NCBI GenBank assembly: GCA_021432635.1
Contig: MU270020.1
Location: 1,257,202-1,321,201, forward strand
Direction: 5' to 3'
DNA length: 64,000 nt
From: Thozetella sp. PMI_491
Taxonomy: Eukaryota > Ascomycota > Sordariomycetes > Chaetosphaeriales > Chaetosphaeriaceae
The position numbers and the translations under genes are program-made. Below, piece by piece: positions 44,866-56,353 of the stretch. The first letter of the stretch is position 1, and each line of letters opens with the position of its first letter. The notes beneath the pieces are model-generated. The model searched no databases. It was not told the origin of the DNA and was given only the letters and a program-made list of their open reading frames with translations.

Positions 44866-45358
44866 CCTGACGATATGGCAACGCTGCGCGGGAGACGGGA
44901 CACAGGACAAAGAGGTATGAGGCGGATCAGGTCAAGGATTCATGGAGAAAATCGAAGCTGAAGTGACAAGACCGGTCCGGTCAAAGGTTGGATGTTGTTA
45001 CTCCCGTTGCTTGTTGTTCAAGTGCACAGTCGCGGGACGAAGGAGGGTCCTCGTTACGGACGCGACTCCACGCCCTGTACGTGACGCTCCACTTTTCATG
45101 ACGCGAAATCTTTAATTGCCATTATAAACCCTAACCCTTAAGCACCTGGTTGATGCATGCCCCGCTCCTCGTCCCTCACTCTCCACTCTTTTCGCTCTAG
45201 CTACCAGTTCGGGTTCCAAAGTAAACATCAATTCGCGATAGCTTCGACCGTGACGCGTAGTGCGAAACACCACGACACGGCCCGTTCGCAACATAAACTT
45301 TGGCCACAGAATCTTATACTATCTCATTTTGTTCTCTCAATCCCGATCCATTTCCAGG
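44866..45358. promoter_or_regulatory. Bidirectional POL3/CUT12 promoter with MCB-like sites
   Basis: 493 bp. MluI-cell-cycle-box cores ACGCG at 45060-45064, 45101-45105 (ACGCGAAA, also SCB-like) and 45253-45258 (full ACGCGT). MCB/SCB sites drive G1/S genes through MBF/SBF in yeasts, and POL3 is a classic S-phase gene. A CCCTAACCC stretch at 45128-45136 resembles a telo-box. Function is inferred from motifs. Confidence 0.5.
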
Positions 45359-47551
45359 ATGATCAGCTGGGCGCTGAGGCGCAACGCGGAGAGCGCGAAG
45401 GAGGCGCCTGGGCCGGGTACGTATGAACAAGCTTCCCTTTGGATTCTTGCCATTGGCCATGTGGCTTACGAAGACCGACGTCCAGATGATACACAAATTG
45501 AGCAACCCGATACTCCAGCTCCTGTGTTTGCGGTTCGCGCCTTGAAGACGGCGCTATTCGGAACACCCGCACCGCGAGAGGCGGGAACGGAAAGGCCGGC
45601 CGCGAAGAAGCTACCGGAGCCCGCCGACTTGGACCCAGCCGATACAAGGTCTCCTACGAAGCCTGCTGGCATACTTTTGACTCCTGGAACCGCAACATCA
45701 CGTCGTAAGCGCGTCTCATTCGGCGAGGGCGTCAAAGAAGGCGTTATAACAACGACAAGCACCAGTGGAATACCTGACGAGTTCCCTGGCAAGTTTCCGA
45801 GTCCTTGGCACGGAAATGATGATGATGCGAAATCACGGCCGAAAACACGACTCACCGAGGCCATGGAGAATGCGAAGAAGAACCGTGGCGGAGGCCAAAC
45901 CGCCGAAGTTGAAGAGTGGGAGGAATATGAGGATGATTTCGAGCCCGACCCGGACGTCACAGTGGACTTGAATGAACCGCATTCTCGCTCTGGCCGATAT
46001 TGGAAGGCGTACTTTGAGAACTACCACGTGGACGCGAAGACGGAAATGGAGAAGCTTGTCAAGTACAAGCAGCTCGCCAAGTCTTATGCCAAGCAGAAGG
46101 ATGCCGAAGCTGTCGACTTGAACCAGAAGCTCAAAGAGGAACAGGAGAAGGTGAAGGATATGGAGCGAAAGGTTACTGAACTGGCACGCCAAGTCTCAGC
46201 CAAGGCAGGCAGGGGAGGCGCAAAGTACGACGAGAAGCTGATGTCTGACCTTGCCAAGCAGACGGCGCTTTCCGTGCAGTATAAGGAACAGGTGGATGAG
46301 CTGGAGTCATTGATAAGGAGGAATTCAGAGGCCGACCTCGACGGAGACATGATGTCCCGCAAGACATCCCCACGAACCCACAAAACTCTGCTAGAGACCC
46401 AGCGCGAGCTCCGGAAAGCCCGGTCGCAGGTCAGAGAGCTGGATAGGGTAAAGAATGAGCGGAATCGGCTCAAGTCTGAGCTCAAATTTGCTGAGCAGCG
46501 CGCGACGAAGTTGGCAGAGGAGAACAAGAAACTGGCTTCGGAGCTTTCGCAGCCGAGAGTGGCAGACAACTCGAGGACTTCGGATCTAGAGAAGCAGTTG
46601 GAGGCTGCCAAGGCTGAGGCGCGTCTCAAAGACCATGAGCTGGAGAAGCTACGGGCCGACTACGAAGACATCAAGACGAACGCCAAAACAAGGTATCGCG
46701 AGGCAGGCCTGGTTGTGAAGAAGAAGGACGACAAGATTGCCGAGTTACAGGGCGAGCTTGAGTTCTTGAAGCGAGATCTGGACGCCTACAAGGCCAACCA
46801 TGCAGTCCATCTTGACAGCATTTCCTCTCGTACCTACCGACCTTCCGTCGTGCCTCCGGCTCACGAGAAGCCCGAGGAGGATACGACATTGCTTGTTCAG
46901 AAGCAGCTCGATAAGATTCGCCGTGAGAGTCTTGACGACGGCCTCCTTACGCCATCTCCAGGCGCGGGGACCATGCGCAGGCGCGACAGTTCTCGTGAGA
47001 TGACCAGGCGTCCGCCTCCCAGAGGATCGCTCTCCTCCGCGTCTAGAGTCAAGGAAATCACCTCCGGCGGAGGCATGGCTGGCCTCCCAGCTGTCCTGAC
47101 TGATCGGGCGAATCTTCAGGAGCCCAAGCGCGCATCTTCCGTCTCCCAGGTGCCGGTGGCAAAGACAGATGCATTGGAGCAGCTTAATCTCCTGAGCGGA
47201 CGACTCAACTCTGCGAACAAAGAGTCGTTCGCTCGAGCAGTTTCAGATAACCACCGCATTCGACGCAGCAGGACGTCGCTCCACGACCAACCCCGTCCAC
47301 TTTCGCTTCCCAGTGCTTTGGAGAACGAGCTACCGAAAGCGGATCTAGTTCGGGATACATTTGCACCGCTGGGTGCTCCGAGCGCCGAGATAAACACCAG
47401 TGTGATGTGGGATATGAACGCGTCCAAGACTACGCTACCAGACAGCCGCCGCGCAGCTGCGATTGCTCGGCTAGAGCGCAAAAGGGCTGAGAGGCTGAAG
47501 GAACAGCTTATGGAGCGGAACAAGGAGAACCAGAAGCCGAGCATGGGTTGA
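45359..47551 (+). CDS. cut12: Spindle pole body protein, Cut12 family
   Basis: Spindle pole body component that in fission yeast helps activate mitotic kinases. 730 residues if unspliced; a 54 bp in-frame intron (GTACGT...GAAG, about 45417-45470) probably removes 18. Start MISWALRRNAE is typical. Conserved Cut12 elements: DTPAPVFAVRALKTALFGTP and ILLTPGTATSRRKRVSFGEG. A long coiled coil rich in Glu, Lys and Leu spans about residues 220-490, followed by a basic Ser/Arg-rich tail. Divergent from POL3. Confidence 0.88.
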   Translation: MISWALRRNAESAKEAPGPGTYEQASLWILAIGHVAYEDRRPDDTQIEQPDTPAPVFAVRALKTALFGTPAPREAGTERPAAKKLPEPADLDPADTRSPTKPAGILLTPGTATSRRKRVSFGEGVKEGVITTTSTSGIPDEFPGKFPSPWHGNDDDAKSRPKTRLTEAMENAKKNRGGGQTAEVEEWEEYEDDFEPDPDVTVDLNEPHSRSGRYWKAYFENYHVDAKTEMEKLVKYKQLAKSYAKQKDAEAVDLNQKLKEEQEKVKDMERKVTELARQVSAKAGRGGAKYDEKLMSDLAKQTALSVQYKEQVDELESLIRRNSEADLDGDMMSRKTSPRTHKTLLETQRELRKARSQVRELDRVKNERNRLKSELKFAEQRATKLAEENKKLASELSQPRVADNSRTSDLEKQLEAAKAEARLKDHELEKLRADYEDIKTNAKTRYREAGLVVKKKDDKIAELQGELEFLKRDLDAYKANHAVHLDSISSRTYRPSVVPPAHEKPEEDTTLLVQKQLDKIRRESLDDGLLTPSPGAGTMRRRDSSREMTRRPPPRGSLSSASRVKEITSGGGMAGLPAVLTDRANLQEPKRASSVSQVPVAKTDALEQLNLLSGRLNSANKESFARAVSDNHRIRRSRTSLHDQPRPLSLPSALENELPKADLVRDTFAPLGAPSAEINTSVMWDMNASKTTLPDSRRAAAIARLERKRAERLKEQLMERNKENQKPSMG

Positions 47552-48033
47552 GGCAGTGTGATTGTCAAGTTGTCTGTGGTGGGTTTCGAGTCGTCTAAAT
47601 ACCCTCTAGGCATGGCACGGCGTTGGGGAGCATCTTTTCATGTGTATTATTTGCTTTTCTCTTTCTTTCGCTTTCCGAAGTGTTTATCTTGACAAACAGG
47701 AGTAGTGATAGAAGCACGGGGTGGGCTGCTCTGGCGCTTTGGAAACCTGCTTTTGACCTTGATGCTCTTCTATTCAGAAATTGATCATTATAAGCTTGCC
47801 TTTAGTTCTATGCAATCGCGAGGTCCTATCCTCATTGGTCATCTTTCGCAGACTTGTTCAGTACCTGCAGGTCGGGAGCCCCCTGTGGTCCCCTGTATGT
47901 TAGGCTAAGCGCCGCCCGATAAGAGGTTTACCTATGTACCCCACGCATACCACAAGACTGATCAACCACCATCCAAGTTCTGCTTTACGCCACGACGCTT
48001 CGTATAGTAGTCCCTGTACGATGCTTATGCGCG
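47552..48033. other. Intergenic region between CUT12 and UreF
   Basis: 482 bp, tandem genes. Holds the CUT12 3' UTR, with a T-rich stretch near 47650, and the UreF promoter. Nothing else supported. Confidence 0.5.
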
Positions 48034-49039
48034 ATGGTTTCAAGAGCTAGCGAGGCGCCGGAGGATTGTGAGCATGGTGAGCATGCCGAAAGGGAGGTTG
48101 CAGAGCTGGAGAGGCTCCTTCAAGAAGCCAAGGAGCGGTTACGACAGCGGAAAGCCGTTGCTCAAAATGAGCCATCTAGCGCTTCGCTTCAACAGACACA
48201 GGCTCTCAAAACGCGGACACCAAGCCCGCCTCGTGAGCAATCTTTTCTTCTAATCGTGAGATGGCAAACTAATAGACTGTTTAGCGCCTCTGACCAGTTC
48301 TAATCACTTCCTTCTCCTCCTCTCCGACTCGGCCCTGCCCCTCGGTTCCTTCGCCTTTAGCAGCGGGCTGGAGTCTTACCTGGCACACAATCGTAGCCGC
48401 ACATCGTCCTCGCCAGCCTCATTCAATATCTTTCTACCAATTTCGCTATCCTCCTATGCCTCCACTACCCTGCCATTTGCCCTGGCTGCGCATCGCGACC
48501 CGGCTACAGTCGCAGACCTAGACGACGCGCTTGACGCCGCCATCGTCTGCACCGTGGGCCGGCGGGCATCCATCGCGCAGGGCCGCGCGCTGCTCTCGAT
48601 CTGGGAGCGCTCACTCGTGGCATCTGTTCCGTCAGACACGGCAAAGGTACTCAAGCCATTCTCCTTGCTGCTGAAGGCATCGAGCGCGTCCGGGGGGTCG
48701 GCACCACATGGATGGGGTGATCCGCCTGCTGTTTCAGCGCACCTGGCACCGCTGTTTGGCGCTATCTGTAACCTAGTCGGGCTGAGCCTTGCGCAGACGG
48801 CGTATGTCTTTCTTCTCGGCCACGTCAAGGCCTTGGTGTCTGCTGCCGTGCGTGCGAGTATGTTTGGCCCGTACCAAGCGCAGAAAGTTCTGGCCAGCGG
48901 CTTGGTGAAGGATTTGATCAACGCGATGGTTGAGCGAGAGTGGGAGACAAGGGTTGAGGAGGCAGGACAGAGTATTCCTGTCATGGATCTGTGGATTGGG
49001 AGGCACGAGGTGCTGTACTCGAGGATATTCAACAGCTAG
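48034..49039 (+). CDS. ureF: Urease accessory protein UreF
   Basis: Chaperone that works with UreD/H and UreG to load nickel into urease; cytosolic. Exons 48034-48232 and 48285-49039 give 317 residues. The first exon encodes a charged helical extension (AELERLLQEAKERLRQRK), followed by LLLLSDSALPLGSFAFSSGL, the UreF signature. Later HVKALVSAAVRASMFGPYQA and a C-terminal DLWIGRHEVLYSRIF are also typical. Presence implies the organism can use urea as a nitrogen source. Confidence 0.93.
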
Positions 49040-49221
49040 CATCTCTTTCTGGGTGTAAATGCTGCGAGCTAAGCCTTAGTGCATTCCTAGCATCTAGCAT
49101 AGATACGGAACACTTCATATTGAGGAAACAAAATTCGACCAGGGTATCAATTTGTTAAATTGTACAAATGTCGCCCCGAATCGGGACAGGCATGATCTCT
49201 CAAAACGAGGGCAACAAGCTC

Positions 49222-50478
49222 TCAGTCGCTGTCATCGCTGTCATAGCCCACCAAAGGCCCAGTGGAAGCCGCTGGTTTCGGCTTGGACGCAACGCCAACT
49301 TGGGCAGCTCGCAAAGCGGCCAAAGTGCTACTCGAGAAGATACCGCTCTCCTCCTGCAGCCTCTCTGCCTCATGTTGAAGTCCCGACTCCGGAGCCTCCT
49401 CAAGCATCAAGCGCTCTTCATGCCCCAGCTCGAACCCTTCTCTGCCCCTGGGGTTGACCGCGTTGGCTCCTCTGGCAAAATGAACGTCGTCCGGCGCCTC
49501 ATAGCCCTCCAGGCCGTAGCTGCTCTCGATCTTCCGTCGTCTTTTCGCCTCGGGATCCCGGCCCTCAATCTCGGCAACGAATTCTTCCGGCAGCGCGCGG
49601 CGGATGGCCTCGGCCGCTTGCTCTTCGATCCGGCGGGCCTCGCGTTTCTGAGCGAGGGGGTTCGGGTCGGCCGTTGCCCAGCGTACGTTTAGGATCTCAT
49701 TGTGATCTAAGGACTGATGAGCCATGGCCTCCTTGGCAAACTCGGCGTTCGCTTGGTTGACGTAGGTGACGAAAGCGACACCGCGCGTATTGAGGACGCG
49801 AATGCGCTCGACAGGGCCGAACTCGGAAAAGTGACGGGCAACAATCTCTAAGGGCAAGAAACAGCTGTTAGCTCGCGTAAATGCAAGAAGGTGGCTAAGG
49901 AGGTTCGAACCTTCAATATCATCAGTGACGTGGATCCTGCCGATATATATGGTCCGGTTAACGCGCATGAAGCTTCCGGTGCCGCCCATGTCATCACGGT
50001 AGTCGCTGAACTTGTCACGACCAAAGCAGTCGACGTTCGGGCTAAACATATCGTGTATGCCGGGCAGGCGGTGAAGGTACGGGCAGTCCTGGCCTTTGGG
50101 GCACAGCCCACGTGCGAAAAACAAGCAGAAGTAGCTCCCTGGGACCTTGTCTGCGCGCGTGTAGCCCGAGTCCTGCGCAATGTTGACTCGCCCCTTGGCG
50201 TGTGTTTGCGATAGATACTTGTCCTCTCTGTCGCCGCCGCTCCACTTGTTGTACCATATATTGAATGTTGTGCCCGTCTGAGGGGGTGGTTCTGACTTGA
50301 CGACGGCTGGGTCGACCTGGGGTCGAGCCGGGCGCTTCTTGCGGCGGATGATCTTCTTGACTTTCTTTTCGCCCGGCGCCGCAACGTCGGTGCTGGTCGT
50401 TGTGAGGGCAAGTTCTTCCGAGGCATTGACGCTAGGCTCAATAGGCCGCGTCTCCTGCGCGGTGTCGGTGTCCGCCAT
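49222..50478 (-). CDS. cwc2: Pre-mRNA splicing factor Cwc2
   Basis: Prp19-complex-related factor that contacts U6 snRNA near the spliceosome's catalytic core. 418 residues read through; a 63 bp in-frame intron (GTTCGA...CCTTAG, about 49850-49912) joins DDIE to IVARHF and would leave 397. Domains: a basic N-terminal region, the Torus segment with FNIWYNKWSGGD, a CCCH zinc finger (CLFFARGLCPKGQDCPYLH), then an RRM with TIYIGRIHVTDD and RGVAFVTYVN. The C-terminus is acidic and ends GYDSDDSD. Divergent from RBG1. Confidence 0.95.
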   Translation of the reverse strand: MADTDTAQETRPIEPSVNASEELALTTTSTDVAAPGEKKVKKIIRRKKRPARPQVDPAVVKSEPPPQTGTTFNIWYNKWSGGDREDKYLSQTHAKGRVNIAQDSGYTRADKVPGSYFCLFFARGLCPKGQDCPYLHRLPGIHDMFSPNVDCFGRDKFSDYRDDMGGTGSFMRVNRTIYIGRIHVTDDIEGSNLLSHLLAFTRANSCFLPLEIVARHFSEFGPVERIRVLNTRGVAFVTYVNQANAEFAKEAMAHQSLDHNEILNVRWATADPNPLAQKREARRIEEQAAEAIRRALPEEFVAEIEGRDPEAKRRRKIESSYGLEGYEAPDDVHFARGANAVNPRGREGFELGHEERLMLEEAPESGLQHEAERLQEESGIFSSSTLAALRAAQVGVASKPKPAASTGPLVGYDSDDSD

Positions 50479-50787
50479 GCTCTGTGAAGGGGGTTAGGAG
50501 AGATGTAGAGAGTTTGTAGTAAATTAGACAGGCAATGAAGGCCACTAAGATTGTTGACCAAAGAGTTGGCTACGTATGGGGACCTGTTTTTTTTTCGCCG
50601 CCTGCTGTGGCGCAGCATGGCGTCGGCGGTGAAAGCTGTGGCGTTCGAGCTGCCCCTCCCCCGCCAAATTCTGCCAGCCGCCAAGGTCTAGCAGTGCTCA
50701 ATCAGACTTTCCTGAGGAGTAGAAGCAGTTTCCCTTCGGGGTATTTGGTCTTTATCTTGCAGTTTTTCAGCATCCAAGGCCGCCAAT
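50479..50787. promoter_or_regulatory. Divergent CWC2/RBG1 promoter
   Basis: 309 bp shared upstream region of two housekeeping genes. Contains a run of T near 50588 and CAATATGG at the RBG1 start. No specific motif identified. Confidence 0.45.
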
Positions 50788-52230
50788 ATGGTGAACATTA
50801 CGGAAAAGATCAAGGAGTGCGTCTACTTGAGGACCGTTGGCATACGTGCCCCGCTGACCGGGCGACAGGATCGAGGAGGAGATGAGGAAGACCCAGAGTG
50901 AGATGCGCCCTGAGAGCTAACTGGGCTATGGAGTTTCTGGCGTACTTGCTGACCTATGTATATAGAGAACAAGGCAACTGGTATGTGATATCTCTCAGTC
51001 CTTGTTCCACATTGCGAGTCGCGTTTATCTGCTAATACCGGCTGTGTTTAGAGTATCATCTGGGTCTACTGAAAGGGTGAGTGAGTCGCCGGAGGCCAAG
51101 ACTCGGCTAGGACCACGATTGCTTATGCTACTTGATACAGAAAGCTTGCCCGGCTCCGGGCGCAGCTTTTGGAACCCGGTCCAGGTGCAGGAGGGGGCGG
51201 CGGCTCCGGCTTCGACGTTAGTAAAAGCGGCGACGCGCGAATAGCCCTGGTCGGATTCCCCTCAGTTGGAAAATCGACATTTCTATCCAAGGTCACCAAG
51301 ACGAAATCGGAAGTGGCCTCCTATGCCTTCACAACACTCACGGCGATTCCTGGCGTGCTCGAGTACGGTGGCGCTGAGATCCAGCTCCTTGATCTTCCCG
51401 GTATCATCGAAGGTGCCGCTGAGGGAAAGGGACGAGGGCGACAAGTCATCTCGGCTGCCAAGACGAGCGATCTTATTCTTATGGTGCTAGATGCCACCAA
51501 GAAGGCAGAGCAAAGAGCGTTGTTGGAAGCTGAATTAGAGGCAGTCGGCATTCGGCTCAACAGAGAGCCTCCGTATGTCTCACCACTTGCACCACCCTCT
51601 CGCGTCCTCCTGTCTTCTATAGGTCCCTCAACTAACAACGCAAGAAATATATACCTCAAACCAAAGAAGGCTGGCGGTATGAAGATCAACTTCCAATCCC
51701 CGCCCAAGAACTTGGACGAGAAGATGGTCTACAACATCCTGCGTGACTACAAGATGCTCAACTGCGAGGTGCTCGTGAGAGATGAGAACGCAACCGTGGA
51801 TGACTTCATCGACGTCATTATGAAGGACCACCGCAAGTACATCAAGTGTCTCTACGTGTACAACAAGATCGATAGTGTCTCGCTTGACTTCCTCGACCAG
51901 TTAGCTCGCGAGCCCCACACAGTAGTCATGAGCTGCGAGCTTGACCTCGGCATTCAGGACGTTATTGACCGCTGCTGGAAAGAGCTCAGGCTCATCCGGA
52001 TTTACACGAAGCGCAAGGGGATTGAGCCGGACTTCAGAGAGGCCCTGATTGTACGAAGCAACAGCACTATTGAGGACGTGTGCGATCGAATTCACCGCAC
52101 GCTCAAAGAGACGTTTAAATATGCGTTGGTCTGGGGAGCGAGCGCGAGGCATATTCCGCAGCGAGTAGGCCTAGGACATCCGGTGGCGGACGAAGACGTG
52201 GTGTACATAGTCAGCGGGTGGAAGGCATAG
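50788..52230 (+). CDS. rbg1: Developmentally regulated GTP-binding protein Rbg1/DRG1
   Basis: Ribosome-associated GTPase that helps translation through difficult stretches. Six exons (50788-50816, 50869-50897, 50966-50980, 51052-51076, 51141-51572, 51645-52230) give 371 residues with all phases closing; exon 3 is a 15-base micro-exon. G1 [10 protein letters not shown]2 with [12 protein letters not shown]3 [19 protein letters not shown]4 NKID. The C-terminal TGS domain includes [13 protein letters not shown] and [20 protein letters not shown]-terminal helix [20 protein letters not shown] is conserved. Confidence 0.96.
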
Positions 52231-52660
52231 TATGGAAATAGAATTGGACACGGCTACACTCGCCCTGACTCGGAATTGTGATGGAGGAGAGAATCCCATT
52301 GGTAGAGCCTCAGTAAAAGATGCAGTAGCTGTCCACAAGTACGCTAGTCAGGCATCGCATCACAGGCGTCAGAGGACATTCTATGTCAAGAATAGGTATT
52401 TGTGGTCATCATTTCATATCATGGGCTCACCGCCCAGATTTCCTAGCCATCCCTAATGATAAAACAGGCCATGAGAATTAAAAAAACCGAACCACACCCA
52501 AACGCCAATGCTCGCCAGCATAAATGTACCCACATCCCAGCTCCCAATCGACCACTCTCCCACCCATCATCTCCTATTAGCGAGACTAGCATCGCGATGA
52601 GATTGTAGTGTCAACGGCATAGGAGAGGGCCGTCTGCATATAATGGGACATCGATGGTGC
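52231..52660. other. Convergent intergenic region
   Basis: 430 bp between the 3' ends of RBG1 and the Spo12-like gene; both 3' UTRs expected. Nothing else supported. Confidence 0.5.
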
Positions 52661-53158
52661 TTAATTGGCACTGGGCGCTGGCGGCGACTTAGGCTTGCCA
52701 AAGAGCGCTTCGCCCTCGAGTTTCTTAGCCGACGCCTGGGCAAAAAGCGACTTGGGCTTGACCCTGTAACAGAAGCAGGTTAGCTATTTCATCTCGGGGC
52801 AGAGGGCAGGCGACCGGTAATGGAGGGGTGGTAGTAAAAAAAAAGCCTGGGTCAACTTACTTGCCAACCTGCTTGCTCCGGAAAGCGTTCAGCTTGGCGG
52901 TGCAAGGCGACATGATGTTGTCGGAGGGGGAAATGTACTGCTTGTTCCTGCAAGTTTCAATAGCATTAGCGGCTATCGCTTTTGCACCAGCCATCAAGTG
53001 TGTTGATGAACTTACGCTCCCTGCTCGGCGATCTTCGACTGCAGGACTTGGCGGTGGTACTCCATGGACTTGACATTGGGCTTGGCCTCAGTATCCTGAG
53101 AAATGGGGACTGCCATGGGGGCATTGACATCCTTGATCGAAAGCGCGCTGGTCGACAT
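52661..53158 (-). CDS. spo12: Spo12-like mitotic exit protein
   Basis: Small three-exon gene (53158-53016, 52947-52861, 52763-52661) giving 110 residues with closing phases. The hallmark Spo12 core appears in exon 2 as SPSDNIMSPCTAKLNAFRSK. The N-terminal part MSTSALSIKDVNAPMAV and the segment EYHRQVLQSKIAEQG are typical of filamentous-fungus members. Spo12 in yeast acts in the FEAR pathway of mitotic exit and in meiosis. Nuclear role here is by homology. Confidence 0.85.
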
Positions 53159-53723
53159 CGTTTCTTCGTAATGTGGGGTGCGAAAGGCCTTGTGGTGCAA
53201 CTCTGATAGTGTGTAGAGGAGCGTGAGAAGTGCGTGAAGAGATGAGATGGCAAGCGGATGGCAATGCGGCTCCTGGATACTATGCGATGTGGGTGTGCGA
53301 GAGAGGATGCAGCAATGTTTGATGTGCAATGCAGTGGATGTTTAAATGTCGCGGGGTGCGAGCTTGCGCTTTGGGGATTTCCAAAGGCTTTAGTTGGTAA
53401 AATTTTGTCAACGGACTGCCTAAAGCGGAAGGCGTCGGCGGGGCAACACAAACAAATCCCTGAGAGTCCCGCCGCCCCGCGACGTGACTCACGAAGGAAC
53501 GCAGACCGGGGTCAGCGTCAGAGCGGGCCCTAGCAACCTCAGCTTGTTTGGCAGAGGCGGTCTAGACAAGACGGCCGACCAGCTGAACCCGTTTGTGAAC
53601 ATACTTGGTAGATAGCAGGTACTGCGAGGCACGAAGGGGTGACGTGGAGTTCTTTCTCCACTAATTTTGAGCAACGCATGAATAAAGACATCGTAACAAG
53701 CCACGTAGCCTAGACATTGTGGC
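53159..53723. other. Intergenic region between Spo12-like and acyl-CoA dehydrogenase genes
   Basis: 565 bp between tandem minus-strand genes: the Spo12-like promoter and the dehydrogenase 3' flank. Pyrimidine-rich on the minus strand near the Spo12-like start. Nothing else supported. Confidence 0.5.
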
Positions 53724-55311
53724 CTATAGATTCGACCGCTTGATAGCCGACCCAGGCTCATTCTTCTGGACGCCATATTGCTTCAGCAACTGCTCTGTCT
53801 TTGCCTTCTGGGCCAGGATTTTCTCCGCAACCGCCTTGCCCTTCTTGTTCTCATTCCGGCCCATCTGGTTCAGGTGCACCTCGTCCGGCCCGTCTGCCAA
53901 GCGCAACGTTCGGATCTGCGCCCACATGTTGGCCAGAGGGGTGTCTTGGCTCACACCCGCGCCGCCAAAGCTCTGAACCGCTCGATCGATCACTGTCAGG
54001 GCTGTCTGAGGCACCAGCACCTTGGCCTGGGCAATCTCAGTCAAGGCGGCTTTGGGCCCTTGCTCGTCCATCTTGATGGCGGCGTTGAGGACGATGAGAC
54101 GCGCGGCGTCGATTTCGATGCGCGACTTGGCAACCCACTCGAGGATGACGCCGTGCTCGCGCAGCTGCTTGCCGAAGGGAGTCTTGTGCGGATCGTTGAT
54201 GCGCATCAGCATCCACTCCAGCGCGCGCTCGGCCGCACCAATAGTGCGCATCGCGTGATGGATGCGGCCTGGGCCGAGACGCCCCTGGATAATCTCAAAT
54301 CCACGGCCCTCGCCGAGAACCATATTAGAGGCGGGCACCCGTACATTCTTAAAGGTAATGTGGCCGTGGCCGTGCGGCGCGTCATCATAGCCGTAGACGG
54401 TCAACATCCGGTGGATGGTGATGCCGGGAGTGTCTGCAGGCACTAGGACAACGGACTGTTGGCGATACGGGTCCTTGTTGGACGCATCACTCTTGCCCAT
54501 GACAATATAGACCTTGCACCGCTTGTCGCCCGCCCCACTTGACCACCATTTCTAGAAATATTTAGCATTCGGGTTAGTGTTAGGCAAGCAAGGAAGCGCT
54601 CTTACCTGGCCATTGAGAACGTACTCGTTCCCTACCCTCTCAATCTTCATCTCGATATTCCTCGCGTCTGAAGAAGCCACCTGGGGCTCGGTCATCAGGA
54701 AGGCGGATCGGATCTTGCCCTCCATCAAGGGCTTGAGCCACTCCGCCTTCTGCGCATCGTTTCCGTACTTGGCTAGAACCTCCATGTTTCCCGTATCGGG
54801 GGCTGCGCAGTTGACAGCTTCGGAGGCCACCCGCGATTTGCCCAACCATTCCGCCATCAAGCCGTACTCCAGATTGGTGAAACCCGGTGACTCCTTGTAG
54901 TGGCCCTTGGGGAGGAACATGTTCCAGAGGCCCAAGGCCTGGCCTCGCTTCTTCAGGTCTTCGAGGATTGGGGGGTGGGCATCCCATCGCGCCTCGCCGC
55001 TGCCGATCTGGGCCTCGAGGACGGCATCGGCTCTGGACCAGAGGGTGTCAGCGGAACCGGGGCTGGGACACGGAAGGAGAGGGGGGCTAGGGAATCAAGG
55101 ACGGTGCTTACGGAATGCACTCCTCCTCGACAAACTTGGCGACAGTGTCGAGCGCCTTCTTCGCGCGGTCGCTGACCCGGTCGCGGACCTGTTGGGTTGG
55201 CACATTAGCATAGGTCGAGTATTCTCAGGACTATGCCCCTCGGGAAGTCCGAGCAGCTTTCGGCGAGCTGTCGGCGAATTAACGTACTGCAATTGGGATC
55301 TGGGCAGACAT
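53724..55311 (-). CDS. Acyl-CoA dehydrogenase family flavoprotein
   Basis: FAD enzyme that introduces the alpha-beta double bond into acyl-CoA, as in fatty-acid oxidation. Exons 55311-55288, 55188-55112, 55032-54606, 54551-53724 give 451 residues. Domains in order: N-terminal helical ([20 protein letters not shown]), middle beta ([17 protein letters not shown], GADKxY-type [20 protein letters not shown]), C-terminal helical ([57 protein letters not shown]). The sequence is closest in style to ACAD10/11-like fungal enzymes. No mitochondrial presequence is evident and the C-terminus SNL is PTS1-like only loosely, so the compartment is uncertain. Confidence 0.93.
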
Positions 55312-56353
55312 GGTCGAAGAACTCGAGAGTACAGTTCACTGGTGTAAGTAATAGGATAAAAACTCTAAGGCTGGCAGGTTTGTTCAGCCAGGGGGATTGC
55401 GATGTGGGAAGAATGGCCCAGCGAAGTCCATGGAGGAGAAGGAAGTCGTCCGATCTCGAGGATGCCGACAAGCGAGGTTGTAGGAAGCCGAGGTTGGGGA
55501 GCTGCTGCAATGCGGGGACCCCGACTTACCTAAGGTAGCTCGCCCCCTGCTGCTCTCGATATCCAGTCAAGAAGCTGCCGCCCGCATCCGGACCCACACC
55601 TGCCGCACTAGTCGCTGCTGGCTACTCTTTTGTAATCATCAACCATCTCGCCTTTTGGCAAGGGCCTTTTCCAGGTGACCAATACCGGTTAGAGGCATTC
55701 GAGAAATAACACCGCTCGAGACTCACCTTTTCAAACCCTCCTAATCAATGGTTGCAGATTTTGGACTGTGTCCTGGCTCACTGGCTGTATCCTAAGTTTC
55801 TTGTCGATGCTGGGGCGCTTAACAGACAGAGCGAGCTCACGCAGCGTCAGACACCACGGCTATTGGTCAACTTGCTGTCAGGGTTTGAATAAGTTCGTTA
55901 CCTTCAAAAGACTTATCGGTAATGCTTATAGTGTCGCGGCAGGAGCCTACGTCAAAAGTTCGGAATGCGTAGGTTATTTATTGGCTCAGAGACCGATGGC
56001 ACTGCTGGGGCGTAGGTAGGTAGGTATCTAGTCCCACGCGGGCCATCAAGGTCCTCAATCCACGTCTCTAAGGAGGTTTGCGATATCCCTCTTATTTTGA
56101 TTCGTCGATGCATTCAAAGGCGCGATGGGACCAAGAAGAGCCCCGCGAGCTGGGTACCTTGATGGCCACATTCACCCGGGATAATGACGTTGGCTTAATG
56201 GCGGGCCCGTATCGTCGCTCGTTTACAAATAAGTTGCCAGATGGTCGCTTCGATAGAGTGCTTGCAAGATTTTTGCAGCTCGCCCATGCTAGTTGTTGGC
56301 TTTTTAAATGCTTCAGTTCACCAGCTGCCTCTTAGACTCATTGATTTCCCGCC
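55312..56353. other. Divergent intergenic region
   Basis: 1.04 kb between the starts of the acyl-CoA dehydrogenase and the DUF6604 protein; both promoters expected. No supported gene or repeat. Confidence 0.45.

Noticed and set aside
45126-45140. AAACCCTAACCC, like telomere repeat
   Set aside because: Only about two copies inside a promoter flanked by housekeeping genes on both sides. Not a telomere or clear interstitial array; at most a telo-box motif.
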